Positions 32,675 to 41,154 of a stretch of 41,154 bases of DNA are shown piece after piece. The translations under genes were made by a program, and so were the position numbers. The stretch comes from an uncultured Lachnospiraceae bacterium (lineage in GTDB: Bacteria; Bacillota; Clostridia; Lachnospirales; Lachnospiraceae). The DNA is taken from NCBI GenBank assembly GCA_910585205.1, contig CAJUCC010000073.1, positions 1-41,154 of the forward strand. The letters are read 5' to 3'. Below the pieces are notes generated by a model. It ran no database searches, had not been told where the DNA came from, and was given only the letters and a program-made list of their open reading frames with translations. Position 1 is the stretch's first letter, and every line of letters begins with the position of its first letter.

Positions 32675-35600
32675 TCACAGTTTTCCATACATCTCCGTAA
32701 CCCGTTTCCAATAGGTATAACGGTTTTTCGCATGTTCTTCCGCCTCAGCGAACAATTTCTCCGCCAGCTCCGGCTTTGTGCGTTCCAGCGCGGTATATCG
32801 GATTTCGCCTTCGAGAAATTCGCGGTAGGAAAGCGACGGTTCCCCGCTGTCCATGATAAACGGATTTTTTCCCTCCGCACGCAGGGCCGGATTATAGCGG
32901 AACAGGCTGAAGTAGCCCGCTTTGACCGCCCGTTCTTCCTCGTGCTGTGAGCTGCCCATGCCTGCACGGATGCCATGGCTGATGCAGGGCGCATACGCGA
33001 TTATCAGGGAAGGCCCGTCATACTGCGCCGCCTCCTGGATGGCCTTCACGGTCTGGTTATAGTCGGCTCCCATGGCAATCTGTGCCACATAGACATAACC
33101 ATAGCTGATGGCCATACCCGCCAGGTCTTTTTTCCGCGTCCGTTTGCCGCCGGCCGCAAAGAGCGCCGTCGCGCCGAGCGGTGTCGCCTTCGATGCCTGA
33201 CCGCCCGTATTGGAATAGATTTCCGTGTCAAAGACGAGCACGTTGATATTGCGCCTGCTGGCCAGCACATGATCGAGGCCGCCGAAACCAATATCATACG
33301 CCCATCCGTCACCGCCGAATACCCATTTGGACTTTTTGGAATAAAAATTCCGCACGGAGAGCAGCTCCGGCGCCGCCTCACACCGGCTCCCGGCAAGCGC
33401 CGCGATCAGCGCTTCCGCCGCGGGTCCGTTTGCATAAAAATCATCATACGTCACCAGCCAGCTCTGGCACGCTTTTTTCAGGTTATCTTCCGTCGTCTGC
33501 TGCGCCAGCGTTTCGATTTTCCCCCGCAGCCGGTCGCGTATCGTCTCTTCGGCCAGCAACATGCCGTAACCGAACTCGGCCGCATCCTCAAAGAGAGAAT
33601 TGGACCAGGCCGGTCCATGTCCCCTGTCATTTACCGTATAGGGCGTTGTCGGATAGGAGTTGCCCCAGATCGAAGAACAGCCCGTCGCATTGGCGATATA
33701 CATCCGCTCTCCGAACAGCTGCGTCACCAGTCTCGGATATGTCGTCTCGCCGCAGCCCGCACAGGCGCCGTGAAATTCCAGATACGGCTTTTTATACTGG
33801 CTGCCCTTTACGGTGCCGATACCGAACTTCTCCACAAGTTCCTCTTTTTCCGGCAGAGATTTTCCATAGTCAAAATACTGCTGGCGCTCGGCATGTTCGT
33901 GTACCGGACACATTTCCAGCGCCTTCTCACCCTGTTTGCCGGGACAGACGGCGGCGCAGGAACCGCAGCCGGTACAGTCTTCCTCGGAAATAATCATGGA
34001 CACCCGATACTGCGGCGCGCCGGTGACGGAGAGCATCGGCATTCCCTGCGGCGCGCCGGCCGCTTCCGTTTCATCCATCACGGCAGGGCGGATTACCGCA
34101 TGCGGGCAGACAAAGGAACAGCGGTTACACTGAATACAGTTTTCCGGTTTCCAGACCGGTATCTCCGTCGCCACATTCCGCCGTTCATGAGCCGCCGTAC
34201 CGGAGGGGACGGAACCGTCGGCAATATCCGTAAATGCAGAAACGGGAAGTTTATCGCCTTCCTGCACATCCACCGGCTTTTGAATCCGGCAGACGAAACG
34301 CTTTACTTCCTCACGATCGGGGAGCAGATCTTCATCCAGAGGTTCGTCGGCCGCCGCCTTCCACTGCGCTTTGACTTCCACTTCCCTGACTTCCTGCATA
34401 CCGCGTTCAATGGCCTGATAGTTCATGGCAACAATTTTGTCGCCTTTGCGCTCATAAGCCGCTCTGGCGGCATTTTTCATCAGTTCCAGCGCCCGTTCCG
34501 GGGAAATAATGCCCGATAGTTTAAAAAACGCCGCCTGCAGTATCGTATTGATCTTATTATTCAGTCCGATTTCCTTGCCGATGCGGATCCCGTCGATCAC
34601 AAAAAACCGGATGTGATGCTCCGCCAAATACCGCTTCACCTGTCCCGGCAGAAAGCGTTCCAACGCTTCACCCTCGTACGGGCAGTTCAGCAGAAACGTT
34701 CCGCCGTCTTTGATTTCTTCCACAATATGATACTTATGCAGATACACATGATTGTGACATGCGGTAAAATCCGATCTTCCGATCAGGTACGCCGAGCGGA
34801 TCGGATCCGGCCCAAAGCGCAGATGCGACACGGTAAGCCCCCGCGACTTCTTGGAATCATAGGCAAAGTATGCCTGTGCGTACAGATCCGTATTGTTGCC
34901 GATAATCTTGACGGAAGATTTATTGGCTCCGACCGTGCCGTCGCCTCCCAGGCCCCAGAATTTGCAGCATACGACATCTTTATGCGCAACGGAAAATTCC
35001 GTTACCGGAAGTGACGTATGTGTCACATCATCCTCAATGCCGATCGTAAACCGCTCTTTTGTCTCATTGTCAAACACCGCGTGAATCTGAGCCGGCGTCG
35101 TATCTTTGGAGGCCAGACCGTATCTGCCGGAAAAGACGGGAATATCCTGAAAATAACTGCCGCGCAGCGCGCCGAGCACATCCAGATACAGCGGTTCTCC
35201 GATGCTGCCCGCCTCCTTGGTGCGGTCCAGCACCGTAATCTTTTCCACGGTTTTCGGGATCGCCTCCAGCAAATGTCCCCGGTCGAACGGGCGGTAAAGA
35301 CGTACCTTGATAAGGCCGCACCGGCGTCCGCTGTGGTTCTCCGCATCCACCACTTCTTCGATTGTCTGGCAGACACTTCCCATGGCTACGATCACATGTT
35401 CTGCCTCCGGGTCGCCGTAATACTGAAACAGCTCGTACGGGGTGCCTGTTTTTTCGCTGATTTTGCGAAGCAATGCCTCCACAATCCCCGGTAATTTCTC
35501 ATAGCGCGGATTGGCCGCCTCCCGGTACTGGAAAAACACGTCCGGGTTCTGGGCCGATCCCATCTGTCTGCCGTGCGTCGGATTCAGCGCCCGCTCCCGG

Positions 35601-36235
35601 AACGCTGCCAGCGCCCCGCGGTCCATCAGTTCTTCGTAATCCGCCCGGTCCCACACGGCGATTTTCTGCACTTCATGCGAAGTGCGGAAACCGTCGAAAA
35701 AGTGCAGAAACGGCGTACTGCCCTGCAGCGCCGCGATATGTGCCACCGGCGCCAGATCCATCACCTCCTGCACACTGCTCGTCGCCAGAATCGCCACCCC
35801 GGTCTGCCGGCAGGCATAGACATCGGAGTGATCGCCGAAAATCGACAGCGCATGTGTGGCGATGCTGCGGGCCGCCACGTGAAAAACACCGGGAAGTCCT
35901 TCCCCGGCAATTTTATATAAGTTGGGAATCATCAGGAGAAGCCCCTGCGAGGCCGTGAACGTGGAGGTCAGCGCACCGGCTGTCAGAGAACCGTGTACGG
36001 CGCCTGCCGCACCGGCTTCCGACTGCATCGTCGATACCGTTACGGGTCTGCCGAACATATTGTTCTCTCCCCGCGCCGCCCATTCATCCATCCATTCCGC
36101 CATTGTGGAAGAAGGTGTAATCGGATAAATGGCCGCCACGTCACTGTAGGCATAGGCCGCGAGAGCCGCGGCCTGATTGCCGTCCATTGTCTTCATACTT
36201 CTTGCTTTTTTCGTCTGTATCTGATTGTGCTCCAT
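32675..36235 (-). CDS. nifJ: Pyruvate:ferredoxin (flavodoxin) oxidoreductase
   Basis: This homodimeric enzyme converts pyruvate and CoA to acetyl-CoA, CO2 and reduced ferredoxin, the central step of anaerobic fermentation. At 1186 residues it is the standard single-chain PFOR. Visible blocks are YPITPSSTMAEWMDEWAARG (37-56), CIQCNRCSFVCPHAVIRP (near 690-710) and CTGCGSCAAVCP (near 745-757) for two [4Fe-4S] clusters. A third cluster uses later cysteines including CAGCGETTYPR, and the TPP site is GDGWAYDIGFGG and NTGGQASKATP (near 975-1005). The first ATG was chosen; an ATG 13 codons later (MKTMDGNQ) matches the usual N-terminus and is possible. The start lies directly under a hairpin that pairs the Shine-Dalgarno region. 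Confidence 0.96.
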   Translation of the reverse strand: MEHNQIQTKKARSMKTMDGNQAAALAAYAYSDVAAIYPITPSSTMAEWMDEWAARGENNMFGRPVTVSTMQSEAGAAGAVHGSLTAGALTSTFTASQGLLLMIPNLYKIAGEGLPGVFHVAARSIATHALSIFGDHSDVYACRQTGVAILATSSVQEVMDLAPVAHIAALQGSTPFLHFFDGFRTSHEVQKIAVWDRADYEELMDRGALAAFRERALNPTHGRQMGSAQNPDVFFQYREAANPRYEKLPGIVEALLRKISEKTGTPYELFQYYGDPEAEHVIVAMGSVCQTIEEVVDAENHSGRRCGLIKVRLYRPFDRGHLLEAIPKTVEKITVLDRTKEAGSIGEPLYLDVLGALRGSYFQDIPVFSGRYGLASKDTTPAQIHAVFDNETKERFTIGIEDDVTHTSLPVTEFSVAHKDVVCCKFWGLGGDGTVGANKSSVKIIGNNTDLYAQAYFAYDSKKSRGLTVSHLRFGPDPIRSAYLIGRSDFTACHNHVYLHKYHIVEEIKDGGTFLLNCPYEGEALERFLPGQVKRYLAEHHIRFFVIDGIRIGKEIGLNNKINTILQAAFFKLSGIISPERALELMKNAARAAYERKGDKIVAMNYQAIERGMQEVREVEVKAQWKAAADEPLDEDLLPDREEVKRFVCRIQKPVDVQEGDKLPVSAFTDIADGSVPSGTAAHERRNVATEIPVWKPENCIQCNRCSFVCPHAVIRPAVMDETEAAGAPQGMPMLSVTGAPQYRVSMIISEEDCTGCGSCAAVCPGKQGEKALEMCPVHEHAERQQYFDYGKSLPEKEELVEKFGIGTVKGSQYKKPYLEFHGACAGCGETTYPRLVTQLFGERMYIANATGCSSIWGNSYPTTPYTVNDRGHGPAWSNSLFEDAAEFGYGMLLAEETIRDRLRGKIETLAQQTTEDNLKKACQSWLVTYDDFYANGPAAEALIAALAGSRCEAAPELLSVRNFYSKKSKWVFGGDGWAYDIGFGGLDHVLASRRNINVLVFDTEIYSNTGGQASKATPLGATALFAAGGKRTRKKDLAGMAISYGYVYVAQIAMGADYNQTVKAIQEAAQYDGPSLIIAYAPCISHGIRAGMGSSQHEEERAVKAGYFSLFRYNPALRAEGKNPFIMDSGEPSLSYREFLEGEIRYTALERTKPELAEKLFAEAEEHAKNRYTYWKRVTEMYGKL

Positions 36236-36283
36236 ATTCTGTACTCACTTTCCACATATTTTTGGAATTATTGTGTACAGAAT
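36236..36283 (-). promoter_or_regulatory. Hairpin covering the nifJ ribosome-binding site
   Basis: ATTCTGTAC (36275-36283) and GTACAGAAT (36236-36244) form a 9-bp stem that ends exactly at the nifJ ATG. Inside it, TTCCA can pair with TGGAA, which includes the only GGAAAG Shine-Dalgarno candidate. Folding would hide the ribosome-binding site. It fills most of the 64-bp gap to trpS. Confidence 0.5.
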
Positions 36284-36299
36284 CGGAGAAAATCATCCG

Positions 36300-37292
36300 T
36301 TAAATCCGGCCGAATCCAACGATCTTTCGAATCTTTTCATATTTTTCGGCGGCAATCTGCCGGGCATATTCCCCGCCTCTGTCCAGCGCATCGTCCACAA
36401 TGCCGGACTTCATGATTTCCGCATATTTATCCTGAAATACCGTGAGCCGTTCCGCCAGCACTTCCGCAACCGCCTTCTTCAGATCGCCATAACCGCCGCC
36501 GTCAAATCTGGCAACGGTATCGTCCAGACTGACACCCGCAAAAACGGAATAAATCGTGAGCAGATTGGAAACGCCGGGCTTATTTTCTTCGTCAAAAGCG
36601 ATTTTCCCGTCGCTGTCCGTCGTGGCGCGCATAATTTTCTTTTTGATTTCTTCCGGCGTGTCCATCAAAAATACGGAAGCCTTCGGATTGTCCGCGGATT
36701 TGCTCATCTTATTGAGCGGATTCGCCAAATCGCGGATTTTCGCGCCCACTTCCGGAATCATCGGCTCGGGAACGACAAAGCATTCTTCCTGATAGCGGGA
36801 GTTCATCCGCTCCGCCAGATTGCGCGCCAGCTCCACATGCTGTTTCTGATCGACGCCCGTCGGAACATATTTCGCATCATACAGCAGAATATCCGCCGCC
36901 ATCAAAACCGGATATGTCACCAGTCCGGCCGTAAAGCTCTCGTTATTTTTGGATTTCATCTTAAACTGATGCATTCTCGCCAGCTCCCCATAATACGAAT
37001 GGCATTCCAGTATCCACGAAAGATTCGCATGATACGGGTTCTCGGACTGAATATAAATATGCATATTGTCCAGGGACGCATCCACACCGCAGGCAAGATA
37101 CAGGCCGACTGCCTGTCTGATATTTTTATGAAGCTGCTCCGGATCCTGCGGCACGGTAATCGCATGCATATCCGGGACAAACAGAAAGGTTTCGTATGTT
37201 TCCTGATATTTGCAGATCTGATTGATTCCGCCGCAGTAATTTCCGATCGTCAGCGTACCGCTCGGCTGAAGTCCTGTCAACAATCGTTCCAT
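36300..37292 (-). CDS. trpS: Tryptophanyl-tRNA synthetase
   Basis: This class I synthetase charges tRNA(Trp). The 330-residue sequence shows the HIGH-type motif as TIGN (15-18) within LQPSGTLTIGNYCGG, the KMSKS loop (195-199) and the substrate-pocket motif DILLYDAKYVPTGVDQKQH (about 134-152). The start has an AAGGAG site and lies 12 nt after purB, so it is co-transcribed with purine genes. No T-box leader is seen in this gap. Confidence 0.96.
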   Translation of the reverse strand: MERLLTGLQPSGTLTIGNYCGGINQICKYQETYETFLFVPDMHAITVPQDPEQLHKNIRQAVGLYLACGVDASLDNMHIYIQSENPYHANLSWILECHSYYGELARMHQFKMKSKNNESFTAGLVTYPVLMAADILLYDAKYVPTGVDQKQHVELARNLAERMNSRYQEECFVVPEPMIPEVGAKIRDLANPLNKMSKSADNPKASVFLMDTPEEIKKKIMRATTDSDGKIAFDEENKPGVSNLLTIYSVFAGVSLDDTVARFDGGGYGDLKKAVAEVLAERLTVFQDKYAEIMKSGIVDDALDRGGEYARQIAAEKYEKIRKIVGFGRI

Positions 37293-37304
37293 TTTTCTTT
37301 CTCC

Positions 37305-38738
37305 TTACACATTGATTTCCGCTTTCATTCCGAGCAGGTCTTTATTCTCTGCCAGAATCGGTGCGATCACCTGCCGCAGAAACGCTTCCGTCTGCTCTGT
37401 CGAACGTCCCACATACCGGGACGGCTCCATCGTCTCCTGCAGTTCTTCCAGCGTCATACGGAACGCACCGTCGGCCGCAATCAGCTCCAGCAGATTGTTC
37501 TCACCGCCTTCGGCTTTGACGTTTCTGCCGGCCTCCATGGAAAGCGTGCGGATTTTTTCATGCAGTTCCTGCCGGTCGCCGCCCGCCTTCACCGCATCCA
37601 TCATAATATTTTCCGTCGCCATAAAAGGCAGCTCACTGCGCAGCCGCTTTTCGATCACCTTCGGATAGACAACCAGACCATCCACCACATTCAGACACAG
37701 ATCCAGTATGCCGTCCGTCGCCAGGAATCCTTCCGGGATGGACAGCCGCTTGTTTGCGGAATCGTCCAATGTGCGTTCAAACCACTGGGTTGCCGACGTA
37801 ATCGCCGGATTCAGAGCATCAATCATCACATAGCGGCTCAGGGAAGCGATCCGCTCACTCCGCATGGGATTTCTCTTATATGCCATCGCCGAAGATCCGA
37901 TCTGGCTCTTTTCAAACGGCTCCTCCACCTCTTTCAAATGCTGCAGAAGCCGGATGTCATTGCTCATCTTATGGGCGCTGGCGGCAATGCCGGCCAGTAC
38001 ATTGGCCACCCGGGTATCCACCTTACGGGAATAAGTCTGCCCCGATACCGGATAGCACTGTGCAAAGCCCATCTTTTCCGCAATCATGGGATCGATTTTG
38101 TCAATCGTCGCCTGATCGCCGTTAAACAGCTCCAGAAACGACGCCTGTGTCCCCGTCGTCCCCTTGGAACCGAGCAGTTTCATGCCGCCGAGCACATGGT
38201 CCAGATCTTCCAGATCCAGACAAAACTCCTGCATCCACAGTGTCGCCCGCTTGCCGACTGTCGTCGGCTGCGCCGGCTGAAAATGGGTGAAGGCCAGCGT
38301 CGGCAGATCCTTGTATTTTTCCGCAAAAGCCGCCAGCTCATTCAGCACGTTGACCAGCTTTTTCTTGACCAGCTTCAGCGCCTGTGTCATCACAATAATA
38401 TCCGTATTGTCTCCCACATAGCATGATGTGGCGCCCAAATGGATAATCCCTTTTGCTTTCGGGCACTGTACGCCATAGGCATACACATGGCTCATAACAT
38501 CATGGCGCACTTCCTTTTCCCGCTCCCGCGCCACGTCATAATTAATCTCCTGCGCATGAGCTTTCAGCTCCGCGATCTGCTCGTCCGTAATCGGCAGCCC
38601 AAGCTCCTTCTCCGTCTCCGCCAGCGCAATCCAAAGCCTGCGCCACGTCCGAAACTTCATATCCGGGGAAAAGATATACTGCATCTCTTTGCTGGCATAC
38701 CGCTCCGAAAGAGGACTGTTATATCGGTCTGTATTCAT
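37305..38738 (-). CDS. purB: Adenylosuccinate lyase
   Basis: PurB cleaves SAICAR to AICAR and adenylosuccinate to AMP, each releasing fumarate. The 477-residue protein belongs to the fumarase/aspartase superfamily; the signature loop GSSAMAYKRNPMRSERI is near residue 280 and carries the catalytic serine. THFQPAQPTTVGKRA (about 156-170) is the first conserved region. The start has an AAGGGAG site. It is separated from purF by an 87-bp structured gap and followed closely by trpS. Confidence 0.96.
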   Translation of the reverse strand: MNTDRYNSPLSERYASKEMQYIFSPDMKFRTWRRLWIALAETEKELGLPITDEQIAELKAHAQEINYDVAREREKEVRHDVMSHVYAYGVQCPKAKGIIHLGATSCYVGDNTDIIVMTQALKLVKKKLVNVLNELAAFAEKYKDLPTLAFTHFQPAQPTTVGKRATLWMQEFCLDLEDLDHVLGGMKLLGSKGTTGTQASFLELFNGDQATIDKIDPMIAEKMGFAQCYPVSGQTYSRKVDTRVANVLAGIAASAHKMSNDIRLLQHLKEVEEPFEKSQIGSSAMAYKRNPMRSERIASLSRYVMIDALNPAITSATQWFERTLDDSANKRLSIPEGFLATDGILDLCLNVVDGLVVYPKVIEKRLRSELPFMATENIMMDAVKAGGDRQELHEKIRTLSMEAGRNVKAEGGENNLLELIAADGAFRMTLEELQETMEPSRYVGRSTEQTEAFLRQVIAPILAENKDLLGMKAEINV

Positions 38739-38761
38739 GAAATTCTCCCTTTTTAATCTCT

Positions 38762-38792
38762 GCTGATCTCTTATGCCGCTGCGGCGATCAGC
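38762..38792 (-). other. Inverted repeat in the purF-purB gap
   Basis: GCTGATC (38762-38768) and GATCAGC (38786-38792) flank an inner GCCGC/GCGGC pair in the 87-bp gap between purF and purB. It lacks a U-tract and is more likely an RNA-processing or attenuation element than a terminator. Its significance is uncertain. Confidence 0.35.
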
Positions 38793-38825
38793 GCGACACG
38801 GCCCGTGCTTGCATGCGGATCGCGC

Positions 38826-40271
38826 TTATCGCTCAAAATCACCCCGGATGTCCTCCTGGGGCGGTTCAAGGGGATATTCCCCGGTAAAGCAGCCCTTACA
38901 GATGCCAAGGCCATTGGCAATCTCGGACAGGCGTTCCAGGCGCAGGTACGCCAGAGAATCGGTGCCGATAATCGCACTGATCTCTTCCGTCGTTTTATTA
39001 TGGGCAATCAACTGCTCTCTCGCCGGTATATCCGTGCCGAAATAGCACGGCCAGAGAAAGGGCGGCGCACCGACGCGCATATGCACTTCCTTCGCTCCCG
39101 CCTCCCGCAGCATGCGCACAATCCGGTCCGACGTCGTCCCGCGGACAATGGAATCGTCGATCATAATAATCCGTTTCCCGGCCACGACCTCCCGCAGTGC
39201 GTTCAGTTTTACCTGTACACTGCTCTCCCGGCTTTTTTGTTTGGGTTTGATAAATGTCCGGCCGACATATGTATTTTTTACAAATGCCTGTCCGTAGGGG
39301 ATACCTGACTGCATGGCATATCCCATGGCCGCACAGTTTCCCGACTCCGGCACGCCCACGACCAGATCGGCGTCCACCGGGGAGTCAATCGCCAGAAACT
39401 TTCCCGCCAGTATCCGGGAATTATACACGCTGAAACCGTCCACGTAGCTGTCCGGTCTTGCGAAATAAATGTATTCAAAAACGCATCTGGCATGTTTTTC
39501 CGCCGGGATACACAGGCTTTTGTCGGATTCGATCCCCCGCTCCGGGGAAATGGTTACGATCTCCCCCGGCTCCACATCCCGGATAAATTTTGCGCCGATC
39601 GTATCCAGTGCACAGGTTTCCGATGCCAGCACGTAGGCATTGTCCCGTCTGCCGATGCAGAGCGGCCGGAACCCAAACGGGTCGCGCGCGCCGATCAGTT
39701 TCCGGGGGGACATAACGATCAGGGAATACGCGCCTTTGATCTTTTTCATAGCGCGCCCCACCGCCTCCTCCACGGATTTGGAATTCAGACGTTCTCTGGC
39801 GATATGGTAGGCAATCACTTCCGAGTCGATCGTCGTCTGAAAGATCGCACCGGTATATTCCAGTTCCCGCCGCAGCTCCGGCGCATTGACCAGATTGCCG
39901 TTATGGGCAAGACCGAGCGTTCCCTTTACATAATTCAGCACAAGCGGCTGCGCATTTTCCCGCGTGGAGCTTCCCGCCGTGGAATACCGCACATGCCCCA
40001 CGCCAATATCGCCTTCCAGGCGCTCCAGCGTTTCCGGTGTAAAAGCCTCATTCAAAAGTCCCATGTCTCTGAAGCTCAGAATCTTATTAGGGCCTTCCGT
40101 ATCGCTGACCGCAATGCCGCAGCTCTCCTGCCCCCGGTGCTGCAGCGCGTACAGACCATAATATATGGAAGAGGCCACATTGCCGCCGTCAAAATCATAC
40201 ATTCCGAACACGCCGCACTCTTCCCGCAGCTTGTCCGTGTCCTCCGTAAATACGTTCACTTTTTCAGTCAT
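38826..40271 (-). CDS. purF: Amidophosphoribosyltransferase (PurF, [4Fe-4S] type)
   Basis: PurF makes 5-phosphoribosylamine from PRPP and glutamine, the first committed purine step. The 481-residue protein is the Bacillus type: an 18-residue propeptide ends before catalytic Cys19 (REECGVFGMYDFDGG). Four cysteines at 263, 409, 458 and 461 match the [4Fe-4S] ligands of that type. The PRPP loop is MIDDSIVRGTTSDR (370-383). The start is 6 nt after purC; the Shine-Dalgarno (GGGA) is weak, so translation may depend on purC. Confidence 0.96.
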   Translation of the reverse strand: MTEKVNVFTEDTDKLREECGVFGMYDFDGGNVASSIYYGLYALQHRGQESCGIAVSDTEGPNKILSFRDMGLLNEAFTPETLERLEGDIGVGHVRYSTAGSSTRENAQPLVLNYVKGTLGLAHNGNLVNAPELRRELEYTGAIFQTTIDSEVIAYHIARERLNSKSVEEAVGRAMKKIKGAYSLIVMSPRKLIGARDPFGFRPLCIGRRDNAYVLASETCALDTIGAKFIRDVEPGEIVTISPERGIESDKSLCIPAEKHARCVFEYIYFARPDSYVDGFSVYNSRILAGKFLAIDSPVDADLVVGVPESGNCAAMGYAMQSGIPYGQAFVKNTYVGRTFIKPKQKSRESSVQVKLNALREVVAGKRIIMIDDSIVRGTTSDRIVRMLREAGAKEVHMRVGAPPFLWPCYFGTDIPAREQLIAHNKTTEEISAIIGTDSLAYLRLERLSEIANGLGICKGCFTGEYPLEPPQEDIRGDFER

Positions 40272-40277
40272 TCCCGT

Positions 40278-40982
40278 TTATAACCCCAGACGTTTGAATA
40301 CTTCGTTATATGCTTCTTCCACATTGCCCAGATCCCTGCGAAATCTGTCCTTATCCAGTTTTTCATTGGTATGGACATCCCACAGACGGCACGTATCCGG
40401 CGATGTCTCATCCGCAAGAATAATCTCTCCATGATAACGGCCGAATTCGATTTTAAAATCAATCAGTTTCATATCGGCCTGCAGGAAATATTCTTTCAAC
40501 ACATCATTGACCCGAAACGCATATTTTTTGATTGTCTCGATTTCTTCCCATGTGGCCAGTTCCAACGCAACCGCAAAATAGGAATTAATCAGCGGATCGC
40601 CCAGTTCATCGTTTTTATAACTGAATTCTATGGTCGGCTCCCGGAACGGTGTCCCCTCCGGCACACCCAGACGCTTGGAAAAACTGCCCGCCGCCACGTT
40701 GCGGATAATAACTTCCAGCGGAACGATCTCCACATTTTTCACGGCTGTTTCCCGGTCACTCAATTCCTCGATCAGATGTGTGGGAACGCCTTTTTCTTCC
40801 AATAACCGAAACACATGATTTGTCATGCGGTTATTAATCACGCCCTTGCCTACGATGGTACCCTTTTTCTCTCCGTTGAAAGCGGTGGCATCATCTTTGT
40901 AGTCAACAATCAATACGTCCGGATCCTCTGTTTTAAATACTTTTTTTGCCTTTCCTTCATAGAGCTGTTCCAGTTTTTTCAT
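40278..40982 (-). CDS. purC: Phosphoribosylaminoimidazole-succinocarboxamide synthase (SAICAR synthetase)
   Basis: PurC joins aspartate to CAIR with ATP hydrolysis. The 234-residue protein has the family length and motifs: QLYEGKAKKVF (5-15), VIIRNVAAGSFSKRLGVPEG (about 112-131), and LIDFKIEFGR with ADETSPDTCRLWD (about 175-200). I chose the ATG of MKKLEQLYEG, with AGGG upstream. A longer frame starting at 41060 is rejected because it would cover the promoter. It is the first gene of the purC-purF-purB run. Confidence 0.96.
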   Translation of the reverse strand: MKKLEQLYEGKAKKVFKTEDPDVLIVDYKDDATAFNGEKKGTIVGKGVINNRMTNHVFRLLEEKGVPTHLIEELSDRETAVKNVEIVPLEVIIRNVAAGSFSKRLGVPEGTPFREPTIEFSYKNDELGDPLINSYFAVALELATWEEIETIKKYAFRVNDVLKEYFLQADMKLIDFKIEFGRYHGEIILADETSPDTCRLWDVHTNEKLDKDRFRRDLGNVEEAYNEVFKRLGL

Positions 40983-41024
40983 TGCCTTCACCCTGTACCT
41001 TTCGTATGTTTTCTCTTCGTTTAG

Positions 41025-41053
41025 AGTATACCTTACCACTTCCTGTAAGTCAA
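41025..41053 (-). promoter_or_regulatory. Promoter of the purine operon
   Basis: Near-consensus elements are -35 TTGACT (41048-41053), a 17-bp spacer and -10 TATACT (41025-41030). Transcription would start about 36 bp before purC. No purine riboswitch fits in that short leader. Confidence 0.8.
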
Positions 41054-41095
41054 TTATCATGCGTTTGTCCTGACGCCGAAAAAGTTTTTATAGCA

Positions 41096-41148
41096 ATTTT
41101 ATCCAATTAATAGTATAATAAAAGCAAATATTATGTTATTTTATCCAA
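41096..41148. repeat. Two 11-bp direct repeats upstream of the pur promoter
   Basis: ATTTTATCCAA occurs at 41096-41106 and again at 41138-41148, 42 bp apart start to start (about four helical turns), in a very AT-rich stretch upstream of the -35. The repeats may be regulator sites for the pur operon or belong to the next gene beyond the window. The stretch from 41054 to the window end holds no recognisable gene. Confidence 0.5.
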
Positions 41149-41154
41149 ACATAA

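Noticed and set aside
32975..34519. A 514-residue open frame on the plus strand
   Set aside because: It is antisense to nifJ in a GC-rich region with few stops; no domain is recognisable.
36236..36299. T-box or terminator leader between trpS and nifJ
   Set aside because: No T-box sequence is present, and the hairpin has no U-tract and overlaps the nifJ start.
36225..38426. A 733-residue open frame on the plus strand
   Set aside because: It is the antisense shadow of trpS and purB, with His/Arg/Ile-rich translation and no motif.

Overview
The window reads as chromosome of a strictly anaerobic, low-to-moderate GC Gram-positive bacterium, most likely a gut Lachnospiraceae (Clostridia). The reasons are a full-length pyruvate:ferredoxin oxidoreductase, a CbiK-type (anaerobic) cobaltochelatase, a Bacillus-type PurF with propeptide and Fe-S cysteines, RqcH and YlmH, strong AGGAGG Shine-Dalgarno sites and many extended -10 promoters. 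Taxonomy is inferred from gene content, not from a marker gene. There is no tRNA, rRNA, insertion sequence, CRISPR array or prophage gene. Coding density is high: no stretch over about 160 bases lacks a gene, and most genes lie on the minus strand.

Layout from left to right. (1) 1-3444, minus: a glycerol cluster, glpK followed by a GlpA-like FAD dehydrogenase and a second FAD oxidoreductase cut by the window edge. (2) 3543-6157, minus: two secreted proteins, a DUF5722-like TIM-barrel protein and an SGNH hydrolase with an SH3-like domain. (3) 6406-8148, plus: rqcH. (4) 8186-9922, minus: a membrane-anchored leucine-rich-repeat-like protein of unknown role. (5) 10072-16086: an msm/raf-type alpha-galactoside locus, with solute-binding protein, two permeases and GH36 alpha-galactosidase on minus and a divergent AraC regulator on plus. 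The solute-binding protein has lost its signal peptide exactly where the AraC gene begins. (6) 16202-18206: a coiled-coil protein with four tandem 42-bp repeats, a CmpB-like membrane protein and a PHP hydrolase. (7) 18197-28422, minus: a long run, cbiK-cbiL fusion, hemA, sirC-like, hemC-cobA-hemD fusion, hemB, a serine protease, two COG0523 metal GTPases and ylmH. Together these take glutamyl-tRNA to uroporphyrinogen III, precorrin-2, sirohydrochlorin, cobalt-sirohydrochlorin and cobalt-factor III, with only HemL absent from the window. (8) 28597-32522, minus: a membrane TIR/SEFIR-like protein, a metallophosphoesterase and a cytosolic BMP-domain protein. (9) 32675-40982, minus: nifJ, trpS, purB, purF and purC, the purine genes being driven by a clear promoter upstream of purC.

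The most noteworthy points are the rearranged or deleted control region and leader of the alpha-galactoside binding protein, the fusion-rich tetrapyrrole/cobalamin operon running into two COG0523 GTPases (one fused to a DUF1980/TIGR03943-like domain), the membrane-anchored TIR-like protein, the cytosolic BMP-domain protein, and the near-perfect 14-residue coiled-coil repeat. No convincing complete new defence or mobile system was found. All family names come from motif recognition by eye; no database search was run.
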